Positions 26,011 to 41,450 of a stretch of DNA of 64,000 nucleotides are shown piece by piece (the stretch's first letter is position 1; every line of letters begins with the position of its first letter). The notes below the pieces were generated by a model. The model saw nothing but the letters and a program-made list of their open reading frames with translations. It was not told the DNA's origin and did no database searches. The position numbers and the translations under genes are program-made. Location of the stretch: contig NC_061772.1 in the NCBI RefSeq assembly GCF_022458985.1, positions 5,071,501 to 5,135,500 on the forward strand. Reading direction: 5' to 3'. This DNA comes from Mugil cephalus. Taxonomy: Eukaryota; Chordata; Actinopteri; Mugiliformes; Mugilidae.

Positions 26011-26959
26011 GATGGAGGGCTGCTACAAATGACCGGAGCTCCACAATCAAATGACCTGGGATGAGTTGGACCAACAAGCCAACAAACGCTCAAGACATGT
26101 AGGAACTACTGTTGGAGATGACAGGAATGAGAGAATGTGTGCAAAGCTCTCACTGAAGCAGCGAGTGCAATCTAAATCATAAAACATGATTAGTTTGTGA
26201 GCACATAAAACACGCTAATGCAATCTCGGAAACGAACTTTGACCTTACAGTAATTACTACTCTATGAATACCATTTTAGATTTTATCAGATGTTTCATTG
26301 ACCATAATTCAAACATTGTGGTTGTTGTAAGTTTAAAGAGACAGACATATCTTTATTGTGTCATTGGCTCAGCTTGTAAGAATGTACAAGTTATACATAA
26401 CCATCCAGGTTTTGAATGTGATGCCTTGTCAACAGTGTGGCAATCCAAATTTGATGAAGTCTTTTAAAGTGCATTTTATTGTTAGATTAGGCCATTTAAA
26501 ATAAATCCAGTATTTAAACACATATTATACTCACTGACCATACACTCAATGTAGTCATCTGTACAAATGTTGTGGCAATTTTTTATGTGAAACATGGCTT
26601 TGTTCAGCTTTGTAGACCTGTATTTATGTTATATAATATACAGTATACTTTATATATTTTATACAGAAGACCAAAGTCAAGAGGTCCATGAACAGTGCAG
26701 GCTTTTGGAGAAGCTGTTAGATGAAATGCCAAATCAGAAACACATCATTGTGTTTGTGAACAGTGCATGTTTTTAGCTCCTTGCTGATATAAAGCTTGAA
26801 ATATTCTTTGCGGTATGGCAGGCTGTGATATGGCAGAGGTGTCATTCAGTTTTAGGTCATACAATCTATATTTATTTTGCTCAGTAGATCTACTAAACAA
26901 AATGCATTGCATGATTTTCACCATTTAATGATATACTCTCTCTGGATGGCATTACTGTG

Positions 26960-27535
26960 GCCAACTTTGATTTGATCAGGATATGTCCTTTAATTCTCAC
27001 ATAAAGCAAGTGACCAAGAATGCTTTCTTTCACCAGTGTAATATTGTTAAAATTGTGCTCCTGATCTGCAGAGCACTGTACTACTCATGTGTGGTCCTGG
27101 TCTCATCAACCTGTCCAGTCTGTCAATGCGCCATTCTCCAAGCTGCTTATGATACCTCTTATATTCAATCATTAGCAACTAAACTACTATTGTCACTAAC
27201 ACATTTTTTTTTATCATCATTATCAATCTCTCATGTAGCACCAGGTATATCTAGATCAGATTCTACATGTAAGTCAGACATGTGTTTATCTCGTTCCTCC
27301 TGCTGTTCTCTTCTCCCTCTTTTTCCATCTCTACCCAGCCGGTCTCAGGCAGATGGGTCCCTCCATATAATTTGGGTTCTGCTCAAGATTTTTTCTTTTG
27401 CCTGTTAAAAGATAAGTTTTTCTTGCCACCATTGCCTTAGTCCTTGCTGGGGGTATTAGGCTGGGTTCTGTAAAGCATCTTAAGACAGTTGGTATTGTTG
27501 TTGATGTCATATGAATAAAATTGCATTCAATTCAC
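26960..27535 (+). mobile_element. LINE remnant: RT C-terminal piece plus 3' end
   Basis: The frame from 26,983 begins MSFNSHIKQVTKNAFFHQCN, matching the conserved 'LSF..HI..VTK.AFFHLRNI' stretch downstream of the RT domain in L2-type fish LINEs. After a decayed portion the sequence runs into the family's 3' region: 'tgggttctgctcaagatttt', 'ctgttaaaagataagttttt', 'gctgggttctgtaaagcatc' and an 'atgaataaaattgcattcaa' tail. Frameshifts and missing parts show it is dead. Confidence 0.75.
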
Positions 27536-27599
27536 TGTAGTCCTGTTTATCTTCTGACCTGACGTCCCGCTCCCTGAGCGGTGGCCTCACTTCATTGTC

Positions 27600-27930
27600 T
27601 ATCTATGGCATTTGGTTGGGAAACAACATCATTGTCCTCCATGTTGTCACATTTGCTGTGCAGGAATGAATGTATCCTGCATCTTCCTCCAGATCTTCTC
27701 CCTCTGCCTCTTCCCTTCCCTACCACTCTGTTATCAAAGCAGTCCTGCAGTTTCGAGGTGACTTCCACAAACCACAACTGGACCATTCTCACTGGTGGTT
27801 TTACTCTGCAGATCCTGGGTCTGCAGGTTGGGATCAGAGTGAGTGAAATATGTTCTGGTAGTCCTAGCACATATGACTGGCAATAGAGTTCAGTTGGTGT
27901 AGACAAACAGAAAAGAAGTGCACAAGTGTT
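27600..27930 (-). mobile_element. Decayed LINE ORF fragment, minus strand
   Basis: The minus-strand frame (27,592-27,933) contains LIPTCRPRICRVKPPVRMVQ then LW and KLQDCF. This resembles the linker between endonuclease and reverse transcriptase in fish LINEs (an 'L.P.YR.....KP..R.V..W......LQDCF' pattern). Start, catalytic residues and most of the protein are missing. Confidence 0.55.
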
Positions 27931-27954
27931 CATTTGTCAGCTTTAACTGCAAAT

Positions 27955-28012
27955 GTCCACACTGTGGGATGAATAAAGGATTATCTTGTCTAATCTTATC
28001 TTATCAACATAG
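27955..28012 (+). mobile_element. Retroelement tail (ATCTT)n
   Basis: A 'gggatgaataaaggattatc' sequence followed by iterated 'ttatc' units, a typical non-LTR 3' tail. Confidence 0.6.
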
Positions 28013-28307
28013 CATTCACTTGTTCTTGTATTTAAACAGAAATGAAGTTACAAAGGTTATTTACATCTCCGCACCTCTGCTATAACAATAAACTGTTAAG
28101 TGTTATAGCTCGTTGGCCCTGCTTGCAGACTGTTGACCGTGAAGTTACGTACCTTCACAAACAGAAAAGCCAAGGTTACTATGACTAAACAGTAACCAGG
28201 CATCGGGTCAAAGACCTGAAATGTTACTGTGTGAACTTTGTTTAAAGACCATGCAACGCTTTTGTTGAGACTTACTTTCCTATTAGGATGTGGAGATGGT
28301 GCAACTC

Positions 28308-28335
28308 AAACAAACAAACAAACAAACAAACAAAC
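28308..28335. repeat. (AAAC)n tetranucleotide repeat
   Basis: Seven uninterrupted CAAA units. Confidence 0.95.
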
Positions 28336-30387
28336 ACAATGAGCTCCCAGAAATAACACTTTTAACTAATTCATTAATTTGAATGAATTTGCTTAAAATG
28401 TCACACAGTCTCAGTTTTATTACAGAAGGGAGTAATGACATGATGTGCAGACTCCTCCCTGTGAACTTTAGAAAGCTCTTCCTCGTGCAGCTTTCACTGT
28501 ATTGAGCATTCGAACGCTCCCTCCTTCTCATTGCAACTAGAACCGAAACAACACAGAAGTGAGTACACTAATTAAGTTTTTCGTTTGTGTGTATGTGTGT
28601 GTGTATGTGTGCGTTTAAATCAGTAAACTCTTGTGGAGCAGTACTTCTCTGGGGTCATATTTGCAATGAGGCTTGCAGCTGATTCTTAAATTCTTATTTC
28701 ACATGTGCTCAGCTCTTTTACGGGAGGGGACCGTATCTTACAGCCTGATAGGTTAGCACTGTACAGTAGAATGATGGAATAGAACAGTGCAATACGCACA
28801 GTATGAACGAGTGTTCATATGTTCTTATGTAGTAGCAGGCTGGTTTATAGAAGACACACACAGTTATCACCATGCTTATTCTTTGTCCTTTTACACTGAA
28901 AAGTGACTTTCGTGACTCACGTGACTCACATCTCTTGCCCGTGACTTTTCATTTATTTTCCTCTTGGCAAGCTGGAGCCCTTATTACTCCTTCTACCAGT
29001 GACTGTTTTACACAAAGGTTTATCAACTAAATGGCTCAGTTTCCAGAGAAAATGAATGAATAGCACAGCAGTAACTTTCCCATACCCTCAGCAATGCCAC
29101 AGTGAGACACAGTCAGGAGGAACTACCGAAACCCAGGAAGTACAAAAATGACTGTGTGGGATCAAGATTTCCACAGGAAATAATAACTAATATAACTGAA
29201 AAAATATGAAATTCACAAAAACTCAACAAAATGATAAATAAATGTTACAATTTGGAAATGGATGATTACAACTAAGTGATCCAACCACGTGACATAGAAT
29301 ATAAACTTCTCAAACTGCATGTGTTCAGTGGTCTGACTTCTGGTCAGAAGTGGCAATCTTTACAGTCTTCATTCTGTCCTTTCCTGCAGCTGTAAATGGT
29401 GACCGCAGATGTGTTTATGAACCTCTAACCGAGCACAGCTTTGGAATATCTCAGCAGACGCAGACACACTTTGTTACCACATTTGGTGAGAGATAGCTAA
29501 TTCACATACTGACTTAATAATTTATTGACACTACTTTGGAAGTCAGGAGCTCAAGTAGATGCTAGCTACACAGTTAAGCTCCTTCTCCATATCCGGCAGT
29601 TTAGGTGTAGCACAGTGTGCTCTCCATCTAGATTAAAGGGCTGTGAGCATTCAATGCTAGAACCACAGAGAAGCGATTACAGGCTCCAGTGAGTCAATAG
29701 CTGAACCTCGCTGGACGAGGTTGGTTGATTGCTGATTAGTTGAAAGGTTGGCCTGCTGCATCGATGCAGTTACTTTTCCCTTGTGGCCAGTTCCTCTCAT
29801 CCCTCAGTCAGGCTCACCTCTACGCACTCATCCACTGCTTTCCTCCTTTTCAGACTGTTGGTCTCAGTCCGCCCTTTTGGGAGTCCTGATTGTCCATTAA
29901 AATCTGGTAATATCGAAAATCTGGTGCATTGACCATTGGGGCGACCATTGCTCAGTAGTTGCTGGTGTGTGAATGTGTGTCTACTTGTGTGAGCGAATTT
30001 GTAGATGCACCTGTGAATGTACCAATTAATAGACAGAAAGATGCTTTGTACAAGCAACACCATTCAGTGTGGGAATGTTAACCAGCTTGCATGCAATGAA
30101 ACACGGGAGTCTAAAGCGCACCGAGCAATAAATACAAGACCATTTACAGTTTAAACTGTTAAATAGCAGCCAATCCCTGCATCAGCCCTGTCACCGAGCA
30201 GCTGTGAAGATGAAAAGAAAAGTACTGCTAGAAGGACAGTGTTACAAGGAACTGCTGGAAATAGAATGCTGAATAACATTTCTTCAAACCATTACTTCTT
30301 ATAGGTTTTACTGATGTTATAATAATACATTTTCAGTCCTGATTCAGTGATTGGAATGTAACAACTTTATGGGGTTTGTCTGTGAAA
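28336..30387. other. Upstream region of the Ost-beta-like gene
   Basis: No coding region is supported. A possible non-coding exon ends at 28,558 before a strong donor (GTGAGT at 28,559). 29,265-29,385 is copy 2 of the diverged repeat at 25,840-26,010. 29,934-29,960 (ccattggggcgaccattgct...) resembles the head of a fish SINE. Confidence 0.4.
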
Positions 30388-30411
30388 TGACGTCTCAGGA
30401 AAGCTATAAAA
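30388..30411 (+). promoter_or_regulatory. Candidate core promoter: CRE-like site and TATA box
   Basis: tgacgtct (30388-30395), one change from a CRE consensus half-palindrome, is followed by tataaaa at 30405-30411. This is about 265 bp upstream of the start codon at 30,673. A polypyrimidine-AG (ccttttcag) directly precedes that start codon, so a spliced 5' leader is also possible. Confidence 0.35.
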
Positions 30412-30672
30412 CAGCATAGTTTATGCATAGCGCGAGGTTCAGTGTGAGCGAGTTTATGTGTGATGTAGTCTCTCCAATAGTCTATTTTCTTGAGTGTGGA
30501 AATATCTTTGTTGTTTAGTATGGTTTTGTTCACATTTGATCCTCATTTTGTTTTGTGTCTCTTGTCACAATATATATTTAACTACCGAAAATGTGACAAG
30601 CAAATGCTTGGAAGAAGAGAGTTGTTTCATGACGTTGTGGTTTCTAAAACGATGCTCTTTCCCTTTTCAGAT

Positions 30673-33448
30673 ATGTTTGACGTGTCAGTACTATTGCTTC
30701 TCCTTCTGACAGGTAAATTAATGGCTCATTCAGACACAGACACAGCTGATTTTTATACATTTACATCTATGACTCTAAAGCTTTCTCACTGACACTTCCA
30801 GGGGCGAGGGCATTCATGATTCAGAACGCCCACAACAACCTGTGTTTGGAGGACTCAGCAGATACAGGGAAACTCATGCTCAACGAGTGCAGCTTGGACT
30901 CAGATTCTCAGCAGTGGATGTGGACGGATCAGGGCAGGCTGATGTGTGTTGGTTCTTCCAGATGTCTGTGGGCCCAGCAGAGAGAGACACCCCAGACCAG
31001 GTCCTGTCATGGGCAAGACGACGTTGCCGAAGGCTTAATGTGGGACTATGACGGGGAGACACTGATCAGCAGAAATAAGACACTGCTGCTGTCAGTCAGA
31101 GGTCAGGATCTGGTTCTCACGCGACATGTCAAACGTTCAAAGTGGAGACTTCTGGATGAGGGAGACGAAAGACTCCGTAAGTCTCATTTAGGATTATTTA
31201 ATCCTAATATTTGGATTATTTTGTTTCTATACTTCACAGTTATTCTAACACAATTAAACTGGATTAAAATGCATTCATGCACAGTAGAAAAGAGGTTTAT
31301 ATTAGTAACCTGTCTGTTTTACTGTCTCCATGTGGCCCAAAAGATACATAATAAATATACAGTATGTATATAAATATATCCGACAGAAAACAAAATGATG
31401 ATGATGTGTTCTGCTCTTTAGGACTCAGGAGGGGATCTGATTACTCAGAGTACACAGACGAAGAAGAAGAAAAAGTGACAGAGGGACAGGGAGGCATGAC
31501 AGAGGAGCAGAGAGAGTATTTGCGCTGGTACTACCGCACAGAGGATCGTAAGTGCTGCTCCTGAAAAAATACATCCTCCCAGAAGTGTTTCTCTTAATTA
31601 TTTAGAACGTATCAGGATGTGCGGTTGTAGGTACAGTAGATGCCAATTATGGATGCTGTCCGACAGAGGTCATGAGTTTTTAAACCAACACTTTACCTAC
31701 TTTTAAACTACACTTTTATGGTACCCATGTAAACCTATAGGTCCACACTCCCTGGACTGCTTCGAGGATTGTTGCATTTCTCTTCAATACTGACAACAGC
31801 TAAAGAAATCTCCAGTGTTGAGACTGAATACTGCCTGGGATCTGACTCTAGATGCCGCTAGCTTCAAATAAATAACTGAGTTCCCTCAGCTGTCAGAGTG
31901 TTACTTCAACTGTGGATCTTTAGCTAAGTAGATTTGCGAGTCCTTTGCTTTCTTCATCCCCGTTCCTTAACACACAAACTTAGAAGCACTCATTTTAGAT
32001 TTTAGATGCATTTACCCATCCACATAACAGTAAAACTGCCTTGAACTGAAGATGATCATATGCATCTTTGACCATGTACTTATTAGTAAAACTCCCTTAC
32101 AGTCAAAAGTGAACTTGTGCACCAGCCAAAATCTTTTCTACGTTGCAAAGGCAGTTGGCAGGTTTAACTTCTGAATTGGGCTCTCTTTAATAATAACAAA
32201 TGTTGAGTGGTGGCAGAAACTGATAATAATGCGGACCTGAGCACAGACGGATTCAGGTTGCTGGTATTAGCAGACATCAAGGAGACAGCTCCTTTATGCT
32301 TCTTACGAGAGGTTTCTTATGGAAAACATGCTTCTATACTGTTGAGACTGAAATTGTGACCAGGAGCCTGTAGTAAGTAACACAAACTTGGCACTTTGAA
32401 GTCGCTATCCAAATGCAATAATAGTAATAATAATATGGAACCAAATTAATGTTGATCTGTTTGACAAGTGCTTTGTGAACATAATTTTCATTGACCTCTC
32501 AGCTATTATGTGTTGTGATTTGTGATATTAGAACAAAGATCAAACCCATTTTATTTAGCATTATGATCTTTTCATAGTAGATTTTTACTGAGCTCACTCC
32601 TTTAGGATTAGGTGCTCGTATTTCTGGAGCTACCATAAAGGGAATCTTCCTCTCTTCAACACAAGGGCCTCTGGTCACATGCTGCACTCCGATTCTGATA
32701 ATTTTATGATATCTTAGTATACACAGTTCAAAAGTAATAAAAATTGTAGCAATATAATAAAAAAATCAGGACATCTTCCAGCAATATTGAAATTGCCCTA
32801 AAGGAGGGGGCCAACACTGTTGCTGAATCTGGTAGGAAAAAATCATTCCCTTTGGTGAGGCGTCTTCCCACTGGAGAAACCGTCCGTGTCAACCCATCTG
32901 TTAAATGGAATGAGTTATTCTCTGAGCTGTTCAGTTACTCAGTGCTTTATTCAGCTCTGTCTCGTTGCAGCCACCATATGGAAGTTCGTGCTGCTGGGAC
33001 TGTCCTTTATCTGTCTTCTTGTTGGTTTTCTGCTGCTGGGAATCGGAACCGTGGCCAACAAGTATGACCTGAAGTTATACCACAATCAACATACATACCA
33101 TATGTGCGAGTACGCTGAGTGACACACTTCTCCTGTCTTAATTCCAACAGGAGCAGGAAGAAGATAGCAAAGTACAAGGCAGCAGCATCTCTGGCTAAGA
33201 AAAACGAAGGTGAGGAGATGCAGGCTATTACACCGCTCAGGGACACCACCACACCCACACTTCCACGATCAGACTGGCAGCTACAAGAAAGACAGTCCTC
33301 TGTGTCCAGCAGCCCCCTCAAAGCAGGAAACATCTCAGTCACATGGAAAGATGGTAATACCTCCTACCTGTACACAGTTCCTGCAGAGGAGGAAAAACAG
33401 GAGCATGAGCAGGAAGAGGTGTCCACGTTTCAGGAGGAGGGTCAGTGA
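30673..33448 (+). CDS. slc51b: Lectin-like beta-trefoil / Ost-beta (SLC51B-like) fusion membrane protein
   Basis: Coding exons are 30673-30712, 30802-31176, 31422-31547, 32971-33061 and 33151-33448, giving 309 aa. Residues 1-17 are a signal peptide ending ARA. Residues 18-131 resemble the N-terminal Cys-rich (ricin-B-fold) domain of mannose-receptor proteins: FMIQN start, LCLED, a QQW motif at 50-52, MCVGSSRCLW at 61-70, SKWRLL end, five cysteines and a sequon at N105. An acidic linker (144-170) leads to EYLRWYYRTED, a transmembrane helix (about 186-208) and basic KSRKKIAKYK, the layout of Ost-beta. A 98-residue Ser/Glu-rich cytosolic tail follows. Ost-beta pairs with Ost-alpha (SLC51A) for basolateral bile-acid and steroid export. 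Its neighbours ubap1l, pdcd7 and spg21 match the human SLC51B locus. The symbol is by synteny and topology; transport function is inferred. Confidence 0.8.
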
Positions 33449-33629
33449 CAGAGCGAAGAGTTCGTGGTGAATGAATTCATCCCATGACAACGTTTATGGT
33501 GCTCCTCTTTGCACGACAGTGCACGCAAATTAGACGAATATGATTAGCTAAACAATGCTCTCTTTCTGGTAAAATATGGACTGAATGTTTTGGATCTGGT
33601 GAACTAATATTGCTGTGGCACTGATCAAG

Positions 33630-33635
33630 ATTAAA
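33630..33635 (+). other. Candidate poly(A) signal (ATTAAA) for the Ost-beta-like gene
   Basis: The ATTAAA variant lies about 180 nt beyond the stop codon. It is the first plausible signal seen downstream. Confidence 0.4.
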
Positions 33636-34861
33636 CCACTTCTGTGTGTCACACATATGTTAACGATTGTAGTTATAGTTCCACTTTTTTGTGACATCTG
33701 CCTGAAATGTTAATACAACAGTAAATAATTTAATCACAGGACTGTGTCTCTGCTCATTTTTATGATGTGGTGTAGTAATTAGCACTGATATGACCATCAG
33801 ATAATAGTAACATGATGAAACTAAAGACAAACACAAGACAGTGTGATACAAAGCAGATATATTTATTACAACTGTCCACTTGATATAAAATGAAGAAAGA
33901 ATCTGCAATATCATAAAATAACATTTTCTGTAGACTTCCTAAGAACATATCAACATCAAAATGTTGAAAACAGCATTTTCTACATTTCTACTTAAGCACT
34001 AAAGCGTGTTGTCACACAAGTTCCAGTCTCAGTGTAATGAGAGGTGTCTTTCAGTGCCCCATTTGGTTTAAAATGGGATTTGTCACAGTCTGATCTGACA
34101 CATGTTTATGGAAGTGTATGATGGCACGAACAAAGGAACTTTCTGGGGAAAAAGAGTTAATCATCAGGCTGGAAAAGGTTATAAAAAAACATCCTTAGAG
34201 AGTTTGGAATCTGCAAATGCACATTCAGACAGATTGTGAACAACAAAGATCACTCAAAAAGGAAGACACACCAGATATTGAAAACTGGGGTTCACTTATT
34301 GACTTATGTGAAAATCCACTGAAGTTTTAAGTCAGTTTTGTGCAGAAATGCATAAAATTCTGCAATGTACAAAGTGAAGAGCCGTCACACATGGACCTGT
34401 GAACACCAGCACCACCATGGCAGGGGTGGCTGTCGTTGACACAGAACTATGTAAGTGGAGGACTACATGATGCTAGTCAGAGGCTAATAGAGACTGGATT
34501 CTGTTACAACTATCAACACAGTAGTTAGTGAGTGCTAATGGCGCTTTACAAGTCCTGTGATGACTTCTTTTTATGTGTGATGGACTGCTATAACCTGAGC
34601 TTGAACCTCTGAGGATGACGAATGGAGGCCAAAGCCTGAGATTGGTGTTTTGAGAATGGTTTTGTCAGGACTGGATCAATACATACAGTACATGTCTGGT
34701 GAGGCTGTCTAATCCTGTCTTCCCTATGGGAAACTGCCTCAAACAGGTTCAGACTTCAATGTCCCCAGGTCTCCAGGCAGTGCTCTGCTGACTTGTTCAC
34801 TCTCTGTGTTATTTACTGACAGCACATTATAGGAACATCACAGTATTTGCATAGCACAACG
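33636..34861. other. Convergent intergenic spacer
   Basis: AT-rich sequence between the 3' ends of the Ost-beta-like gene and ubap1l. No gene or recognisable repeat. Confidence 0.6.
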
Positions 34862-34867
34862 TTTATT
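34862..34867 (-). other. Candidate poly(A) signal (AATAAA) for ubap1l
   Basis: The minus-strand AATAAA is about 320 nt downstream of the ubap1l stop codon. Confidence 0.45.
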
Positions 34868-35186
34868 TGGTAACTAATAAAACAGATAGACACATCTACG
34901 AACCACAAACCGCTGTGATGAACCAAAAAGGTCCATTCTAGTGGCTTTAATTGAATCAGTGACAACATGTTGTGGTGATGTTTCTCTTAGCCTTCAGTTT
35001 TATAATGTCTCTTTGATGGCCACTGCTCCTTTAACTGGAAAGAAATCTTTAATTTCTTTAAGGACCATCAGTTCACAATTACTACAACTACTCATTTCAT
35101 TTAGACTCACACAGACAGCATGAGTTCAATCAACATTAACATGTTTCTTTGTTCACTCTATTCAGCACGTGTGTGTTGATGCAGTG

Positions 35187-39363
<4,177 letters not shown>

Positions 39364-39922
39364 ACCGCACCGGACACTGAGAGACACAGATCAGCTGTAG
39401 TGTTCAGGGAGCACTGGTACAGAGTCTCTCAAGCTGGATGTCTTGACCACAACAAGCTAGTCAGTGGGCCACAACAAAAGGTCTGTATTTAGAACAAAAA
39501 CATGAAATATTCAATTCAATTGATTTAAAATATTTTGTGTACTAACTCATTAAATTAGCAGTAAAACATTGCAGATTACTGCTCAGTGATGATCACATTC
39601 ACGTTCACACTGTAGTTGAATAAATTGAGTCACATCACCTTCACTAAAGTCTGACATCTATTTTTTTTATTTTTTTTATTGGGACCCTTCTCACAGTGAA
39701 AATTTATGATCCCATGAGTTGGACCCATTTGGCCTCATTGAGGAGTTTCAGCTTGTGGTTTGGTTGCACTCATCAAGATCTGTATTACTGGAAGGCTGTA
39801 GCTGACTCAAAGTCTTTGTTCAGTTGATGGTATACATATTTGATGTAATTTACTGTGCAGTATAATGATCAAATGATGCAGATCTGTGTAGTAAACATTA
39901 TCATGTTACAAATGACCTACGG

Positions 39923-40137
39923 CAGGGCTGACAAACTCATCAGCCCAACAAAAGAATAATAACCCAGTGACAACAACTCTCTTTTCCATTTGTTTTAGAG
40001 CAAAGAAGAAAAAGTATGAAATGTATGCTTGTTTACATCTGATAAACTATCCTTTAAAAATAATAAATAAATAATAGCCAGGTTAGATCCTCTGGAGGGT
40101 CACTTTTGGCCTGCGGGCCATATGTTTGACACCAGTG
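39923..40137. mobile_element. Small hAT-like MITE
   Basis: The left end cagggctgacaaactca and right end tttgacaccagtg are diverged inverted copies of the fish 'CAGGGGTGTCAAACTCA' terminus. Flanking octamers acctacgg and acgaacgg agree at 6 of 8 positions, consistent with a decayed 8-bp target duplication. The interior contains 'ggcctgcgggccatatg'. It has no transposase. Confidence 0.65.
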
Positions 40138-41368
40138 ACGAACGGTGAACAAAGCAGCCTCACTGAAAGCGTTCAGTATGTCTTTAACAAGGTTCTCGCA
40201 GATACATTTTTCCTTTTTTAAAATATTATTTATTTCCACACTTATTTCCTTCTTCAACAATTTTTTTTTCATTTTTGTCACAAATGATGGAAGCACAGAT
40301 CAAAAACATCTCTAATGTATTTATGAATTCATTTATTGCACCCTTTATTTCTTCTTTGTTCTAAGAAATTGTGTGATTTAATTTTGTACAGAGACGTGCT
40401 GAGTAGAGTTGTAGTTCTGAAGCCTGACTTGTCAAATAAACAACAAGGGGTTGTGATGAATAATTGTCTTGCTTGTGTTGCAATTGCAATTGTAAATGTT
40501 TACAGCTGGAGTGACCACTAAGAACCGGCTCACACCCTCTGCATCTCAGCTAAATACATGGATGAAAATATCTAAGTGTCCTCCAGGTGAATGAAAGTGA
40601 GAAAAGCAATTAAGGATTACAGTCCGCATAATACTATCTGCTTCAAGCCTTTATCTAATTTGTGGAGTGCCTTACACAACTAAGACTGAACCATGTGCAA
40701 GGAAAGGAAAAGAGGAAACAACAAGGCAGCATGTTACACTCACTATGGGACAAGTGAGCTTGTCTTCTCCAGTCAGTGACACTGTGGAGTCATTATCCAT
40801 CTCATTGTTACAATGTAAAATGAGGCTTTACTTTGCTCAAGTTCAGATGAGTGAACAGATTGCTTCTGTCTACGTAGTAATGTCAGTTTGTTTAGTATTG
40901 GTCCCTGCTGTTCAGTCAAAGTTAATCAGACAGAAACACCAAAACACCGAGCAGACAGATGGTCTCCAGGATGTCCAGCGGCACTGAGTAGATGCTCCCT
41001 AAGCTGATCGTGGTGTTAGGTGTGTGCTTAGATGCTAATGCTACTGGACAAAAGTCACCAAATGCATATGACTAGATTATTAGTTTGCAACATACTTTTG
41101 ACATTATTGTTAAACCTGTTAGAAAATGTTGCCTGGTAAAAATTCTGGTGTCTCATCTGAAATTTCCCATTTACGAGTTTAGTAGAAGACTGATGAACTG
41201 GTGAATATTCACAGTATCTTTGCACAAACATCCTATTTTTATAGATTAATATAATAATAATAAATATAATTGTGTGTTCTAAATAAAATGAACATGTGTA
41301 ACACTCACTTGTCTGTCAACCACACGGATGTATTTTCCTATTTAGATTAGAAGAATAAAAGCTCCTAC

Positions 41369-41450
41369 CTGTGAGTTGTTGTGGATTTCCAGTCGGACTG
41401 TGTGTGTGCAGATCGGAGATTGAAGCGTCACGCCGTAGGTCTGGCTAGAG
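41369..41450 (-). other. Putative 5' untranslated exon of ubap1l
   Basis: On the minus strand a donor (CACAG/GTAGGA) ends at 41,369. It precedes the coding exon, which itself has an acceptor 13 nt before the start codon (at 39,377), so a separate leader exon is required. The upstream limit and the promoter are guesses. Confidence 0.4.

Noticed and set aside
27581-27886. 101-codon plus-strand frame
   Set aside because: Shadow of the decayed LINE fragment that reads on the minus strand.
28308-28335. Regularly spaced short repeats considered as a CRISPR-like array
   Set aside because: Simple (AAAC)n microsatellite without spacers in a vertebrate genome.
33007-33342. 111-codon minus-strand frame over the Ost-beta-like exons
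   Set aside because: Antisense shadow of the coding exons 32971-33061 and 33151-33448.
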